Shown here in pieces: positions 60,836-64,000 of a stretch of 64,000 nucleotides of DNA. The translations under genes and the position numbers were made by a program. Origin of the DNA: Roseiarcus sp035656495 (lineage in GTDB: Bacteria; Pseudomonadota; Alphaproteobacteria; Rhizobiales; Beijerinckiaceae); NCBI GenBank assembly GCA_035656495.1, contig DASRSL010000135.1, positions 1 to 64,000 of the forward strand. Direction: 5' to 3'. Below the pieces are notes generated by a model. The model searched no databases. It had not been told where the DNA came from and saw only the letters and a program-made list of their open reading frames with translations. Every line of letters starts with the position of its first letter. Positions within the stretch are counted from its first letter, which is position 1.

Positions 60836-61934
60836 CGATCTCGCGATTCGAATACGGCAAAACTTCGCGTTCCTGACCCCGGTTGCGCTCTTTTGCGCGA
60901 TCTATCTTTTTTATCACCTTGTCCATCCGAAGGGCTTCTCTTCCGCAGTGCTCGTTCAGAACAGCGACGAGGCGTTCACGCTGGCGCTGGTGGCCATGGC
61001 GCAGACCGTGCCCGTTCTCGCTGCGGGCCTCGACCTCTCCGTCGGCGCGTTGATGACCATGGTCGGCTGCTTTGCGAGCTATCTCCTCAGCGGCGCAGCA
61101 ACCCCACTCGGACTTGATATCGCCGGATGGCACATCGGGCTTGGAACGTGGCCTGGGGGCCTGCCCGGTATCGTCGGCGGCATGCTCTTTTGTCTGGCGA
61201 TCGGGATCCTCGCGGGCCTGGCCAATGGCGTGATCGTCGTATACGGCCGCATCCAGCCGATCATCGCGACGCTCGCAACAGGCGCAATGTTTATCGGCAT
61301 TGCGCTGTTCCTGCGGCCGCAGCCCGGCGGCAAGATCGATGACGACCTGAACTGGGCGTTGACCAATTCGCTCGGCGATTTTGCATCGACCGTCCATGTC
61401 TTCAACGACGGCGCGGAGCCATGGTTTGCGCCATTCGCCGGCATTCCGACGCCCTTCGTCCTTCTCGTGCTTATCGTGCTTCTGGTCTGGGTTCCCTTCA
61501 GCCGGACGGTCACGGGCCGGACCGTTTACGCGATCGGCTCGGCGGAGGGGGCGGCTTACATGTCCGGCCTTGCCGTCAACCGAGCCAGAATCGCGGCGTT
61601 CACGCTCGGCGGGTTCTTCGCCGCCTGCGGCGGACTGTTCCTGGCCATCCAAACCTCGTCGGGCAACGCAGACATTCCCCAGGCGGGCGCCTATACGCTG
61701 AACTCAATCGCTGCGGTCGTGATCGGCGGCACCTCGCTTCTTGGCGGCGCCGGCGGAGCGATCGGCTCGGTTTTCGGGGCGCTGATCCTGAGGGTCATTT
61801 CGTACTTCTTCCGGGTGTTCGACATCGCGCCGCTGCTGCAGCCGTTGTTCGAGGGAATCATTCTGCTTGCCGCGGTGAGCGTCGGGGCGCTTCGGGTCCT
61901 GCGGGTCAAGAACACTTTGGAGCTCTTCCGATGA
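60828..61934 (+). CDS. sugar ABC transporter permease (RbsC type, first of two)
   Basis: 368 residues. Typical regions are AAGLDLSVGALMTMVGCFAS, YGRIQPIIATLATGAMFIGI, YAIGSAEGAAYMSGLAVNRA and AAVVIGGTSLLGGAGGAIGS. Having two different permease genes suggests a heterodimeric channel. Its TGA overlaps the ATG of the second permease. Confidence 0.93.
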   Translation: MSSDLAIRIRQNFAFLTPVALFCAIYLFYHLVHPKGFSSAVLVQNSDEAFTLALVAMAQTVPVLAAGLDLSVGALMTMVGCFASYLLSGAATPLGLDIAGWHIGLGTWPGGLPGIVGGMLFCLAIGILAGLANGVIVVYGRIQPIIATLATGAMFIGIALFLRPQPGGKIDDDLNWALTNSLGDFASTVHVFNDGAEPWFAPFAGIPTPFVLLVLIVLLVWVPFSRTVTGRTVYAIGSAEGAAYMSGLAVNRARIAAFTLGGFFAACGGLFLAIQTSSGNADIPQAGAYTLNSIAAVVIGGTSLLGGAGGAIGSVFGALILRVISYFFRVFDIAPLLQPLFEGIILLAAVSVGALRVLRVKNTLELFR

Positions 61935-62896
61935 TGGCGCGTTCGGCCATCCTGCGGCCGTCGCGCGACGATCGGCCGATCCTGATCGCGGCGCTGTTCA
62001 TTTTGGCGATCCTGTTGGCCGGAACGGTCTACACCTGGGAGCGTTTCGGAAGCGTCCCGCTTTTGTCCCCGACCTACCTGTTGCAGCAACTGCAGATCGG
62101 CGCGTTTCTGGGCATTGTCGCCGCCGGGACGATGGTCGTCATATTGATCTCGCAGATCGACCTGTCGATTCCCTGGACCTTGACGGCCTCGGCGATGATG
62201 GCCACGGCGATCGGGGGAGCCTGGGCCATCCCGGTTGGGCTGGCGGTCGGGCTCGCGGTCGGCGTCGTCAATGGGCTCGGCGTCGCTTATCTGCGCGTTC
62301 CCTCGATGATCTTCACTCTCGGCGTGAACGCCGTGATGCGCGGCCTGATGGTCGCCCATACGGGAGGGTTTGCGCCTCAAACGGCGGCAACGGATCTCAT
62401 GCGCTCGCTCGCGTCCGGGCGCTTCTTCGGCATTCCCAACGCGTTGTTCGTCTGGCTGGCGGTCTCAGGCGTCGTCGCCGTCATGCTGCAACGGACGGTG
62501 TTCGGCCGATCGATCTACGCCCTTGGGAACAAGGAGGCGGCTTCCTATCTCGCGGGCATCAACACCAAGGGCGTCACCGTCGCCTGCTTTGCGATATGCG
62601 GCTTGACCGTCGGCCTCGCCGGAGTTCTTCTCGCCGGCTATTCGCAGAAGGCTTATCAAGGTATGGGCGACCCCTATCTTCTGCCCGCGATCGCCGCGGT
62701 CGTCATCGGCGGCACCAATATTCTCGGCGGCCGCGGCCGCTACCTCGGCACGCTCGTCGGCGTGATTCTGATCGTCCTGCTCAACAGCGTGCTCTCGATC
62801 ATGGAGATGCCGGAGGCCGGGCGGCAAGTGATCTACGGCGGGGTCATCATCCTGATGCTGCTCGTCTACGGGCGCGGCGAGCAGGTGACGAGCTGA
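61931..62896 (+). CDS. sugar ABC transporter permease (RbsC type, second of two)
   Basis: 321 residues from the ATG overlapping the previous stop. Landmarks are ISQIDLSIPWTLTASAMMAT (the D-L-S motif with Ile-Pro replacing the more usual Val-Gly), YLRVPSMIFTLGVNAVMRGL, YALGNKEAASYLAGINTKGV and AAVVIGGTNILGGRGRYLGT. It forms the channel with the preceding subunit. It ends seven bases before the convergent amidase gene. Confidence 0.93.
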   Translation: MMARSAILRPSRDDRPILIAALFILAILLAGTVYTWERFGSVPLLSPTYLLQQLQIGAFLGIVAAGTMVVILISQIDLSIPWTLTASAMMATAIGGAWAIPVGLAVGLAVGVVNGLGVAYLRVPSMIFTLGVNAVMRGLMVAHTGGFAPQTAATDLMRSLASGRFFGIPNALFVWLAVSGVVAVMLQRTVFGRSIYALGNKEAASYLAGINTKGVTVACFAICGLTVGLAGVLLAGYSQKAYQGMGDPYLLPAIAAVVIGGTNILGGRGRYLGTLVGVILIVLLNSVLSIMEMPEAGRQVIYGGVIILMLLVYGRGEQVTS

Positions 62897-62903
62897 CCAT
62901 CAG

Positions 62904-64000
62904 TCAGCCGGCCAGCAGCCCCGGCAGGCGCGAGGTCGTCCAATTCGCCGCAATCGTATAGGCATACGCCAAAGCGAGACAGTCGAGCTCCCGGTGGACA
63001 GGCGCCACGATCTGGATTCCCATCGGCGAGCCGGATGCGCCAAATCCGGCAGGAACGGCCAAAGCCGGACAGCCCGACATCGAGATGAGAAGCACGGCCT
63101 TCATCCATTCGTGATAGGTCTCCATCCTGGCGCCGGCGATCTCCTGCGGCCAATGCAGATCCACGTCGAAAGGAAAGACCTGCGCCGTCGGCGCAACGAA
63201 GTAGTCATAGCGATCGAAAAGGCGCCGCACCGCCTGATACCACTCCGAGCGCACGACCGAAGCGGCCGTGATGTCGTAGGCAGACTGCTTCATCCCGGTC
63301 TCGATCTCGTAGATGGCTTCCGGCTTCAACAGCGCCCGCTTGACCGGGTCGTTGTAGAACTCGAGCAGAGCTCCGCCCGTCTGCCAGCCGCGAATGCGAA
63401 TAAGCGCACGCCAAACTGCATCGAGCGGATAGTCCGGCTGGGCCTCCTCCACTGAGCAGCCGATCGTGTCGAACGTCTTGAGAGCCGCCTTGCAGACGTC
63501 CAGAACCCCGGGCTCGTAGGGCGTATAGCCCTTGAAGTCGCCCGCCCACGCAATCCGCTTTCCCTTCAAGCTGCGCTCGAACGATGCGCGAAACGCCGAT
63601 CCGTCGCCCTCCATGGACAACGGCGCGCGCGGGTCGAAACCGGCCTGCACGGAAAGCAGCATCGCCAGGTCGGGCACGTTCCTCGCCATCGGGCCCTGAA
63701 CGCCGATGGAAGGCAGCCAGACATCGCGCGCATCGACCGGCACGCGCCCGATGCTGGTGCGAAAGCCCAGCACATTGTTCCAACCGGCCGGGTTGCGCAG
63801 GCTGCCCCCGTAGTCCGATCCGTCGGCGATTGGCAGCATGCGAAGCGCGAGCGACACGGCGGCCCCGCCGCTGCTGCCGCCCGCGGAACGGGATTGGTCG
63901 TAGGCGTTGCGCGTCGCGCCGTAGACCGGATTATAGGTGTGCGAGCCGAGGCCGAATTCGGGCGCATTGGTCTTGCCGATGATGATCGCGCCGGCTTTGC
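62904..64000 (-). CDS. amidase (amidase signature family), N-terminal part outside window
   Basis: The minus frame is open to the window edge, giving the last ~365 residues of an enzyme normally about 470. The signature region is visible: GKTNAPEFGLGSHTYNPVYG, then AGGSSGGAAVS with the cis-Ser, and IADGSDYGGSLRNPAGWNNV with the nucleophile Ser. The general-base Lys lies before the window end. Family members hydrolyse amides and carbamoyl compounds. It converges on the cluster E importer, suggesting that the imported ligand could be an amide or amino sugar, though this is only a positional hint. Confidence 0.9.
   Translation of the reverse strand, partial: KAGAIIIGKTNAPEFGLGSHTYNPVYGATRNAYDQSRSAGGSSGGAAVSLALRMLPIADGSDYGGSLRNPAGWNNVLGFRTSIGRVPVDARDVWLPSIGVQGPMARNVPDLAMLLSVQAGFDPRAPLSMEGDGSAFRASFERSLKGKRIAWAGDFKGYTPYEPGVLDVCKAALKTFDTIGCSVEEAQPDYPLDAVWRALIRIRGWQTGGALLEFYNDPVKRALLKPEAIYEIETGMKQSAYDITAASVVRSEWYQAVRRLFDRYDYFVAPTAQVFPFDVDLHWPQEIAGARMETYHEWMKAVLLISMSGCPALAVPAGFGASGSPMGIQIVAPVHRELDCLALAYAYTIAANWTTSRLPGLLAG

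Overview
The window looks like chromosomal DNA of a GC-rich alphaproteobacterium, most likely of the order Hyphomicrobiales (Rhizobiales). The grounds are the family types present: the alphaproteobacterial end of dnaE, an aspartate/glutamate leucyltransferase (bpt) of the alphaproteobacterial kind behind an RDD protein, a GAAC-N7-GAAC LexA box, tandem LacI-type operators, many sugar ABC importers, and intergenic repeats of the kind scattered through such genomes. Genus cannot be read from the sequence.

Layout. 1-1765: end of dnaE and a tRNA-Gln. 1766-4981: a worn stretch with a three-frame remnant of a SnoaL-like gene, a headless RpiR-type SIS fragment and an EntS-type MFS exporter. 4982-5737: DUF3891 protein. 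5825-14848: catabolic cluster A. A LacI regulator is divergent from a five-gene operon (Gfo/Idh/MocA oxidoreductase, iron-sulfur flavoprotein of the Old Yellow Enzyme/dienoyl-CoA reductase type, and a ribose-type ABC importer), with a TIM-barrel isomerase convergent on lacI. Two tandem LacI-type operators lie between. 15443-23710: cluster B, with a transposed-looking inverted-repeat element, an aldo/keto reductase, a broken second aldo/keto reductase, a branched-chain-amino-acid-type ABC importer and a FadR/GntR regulator.

23796-30272: a truncated vapC, a dispersed repeat, a secreted protein of unknown function, a dienelactone-hydrolase-type enzyme, an NAD-dependent epimerase, an orphan LivH-type permease with a lipoprotein-like head, an RDD membrane protein and bpt. 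30911-39577: cluster C, the most interesting part. Hexulose-6-phosphate synthase, 6-phospho-3-hexuloisomerase and a xylulokinase-like FGGY kinase overlap one another and are followed by a maltose-type ABC importer whose two permeases both carry an extra hydrophobic hairpin. A shikimate-dehydrogenase-like gene converges on the end. Together they suggest import of a sugar or polyol whose phosphorylated ketose meets the ribulose monophosphate (formaldehyde) reactions.

39622-49920: an ABC1/UbiB kinase, a decayed toxin-antitoxin patch bounded by a partial copy of the neighbouring oligopeptidase gene, the M3 oligopeptidase itself, a sigma-54 response regulator, an L,D-transpeptidase with an internal duplication, and a DUF882 peptidase-like protein with a long Pro/Ala tail. 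49926-57798: a stress patch containing an ArsR-rhodanese fusion divergent from a persulfide-dioxygenase-like metallo-hydrolase and an MFS transporter, WrbA, two DoxX paralogues, a pirin and a RutE-type nitroreductase, the last group divergent from a LysR regulator. 58056-64000: cluster E, a second ribose-type ABC importer (binding protein, terminator, ATPase, two permeases) and an amidase cut by the window end.

Three repeat families punctuate the window (15456/57797, 24086/50440, 52376/53829). Several sit directly at truncated genes or at stop codons, so mobile intergenic elements appear to have shaped the accessory parts. No CRISPR array, rRNA, prophage or intact insertion sequence was seen.
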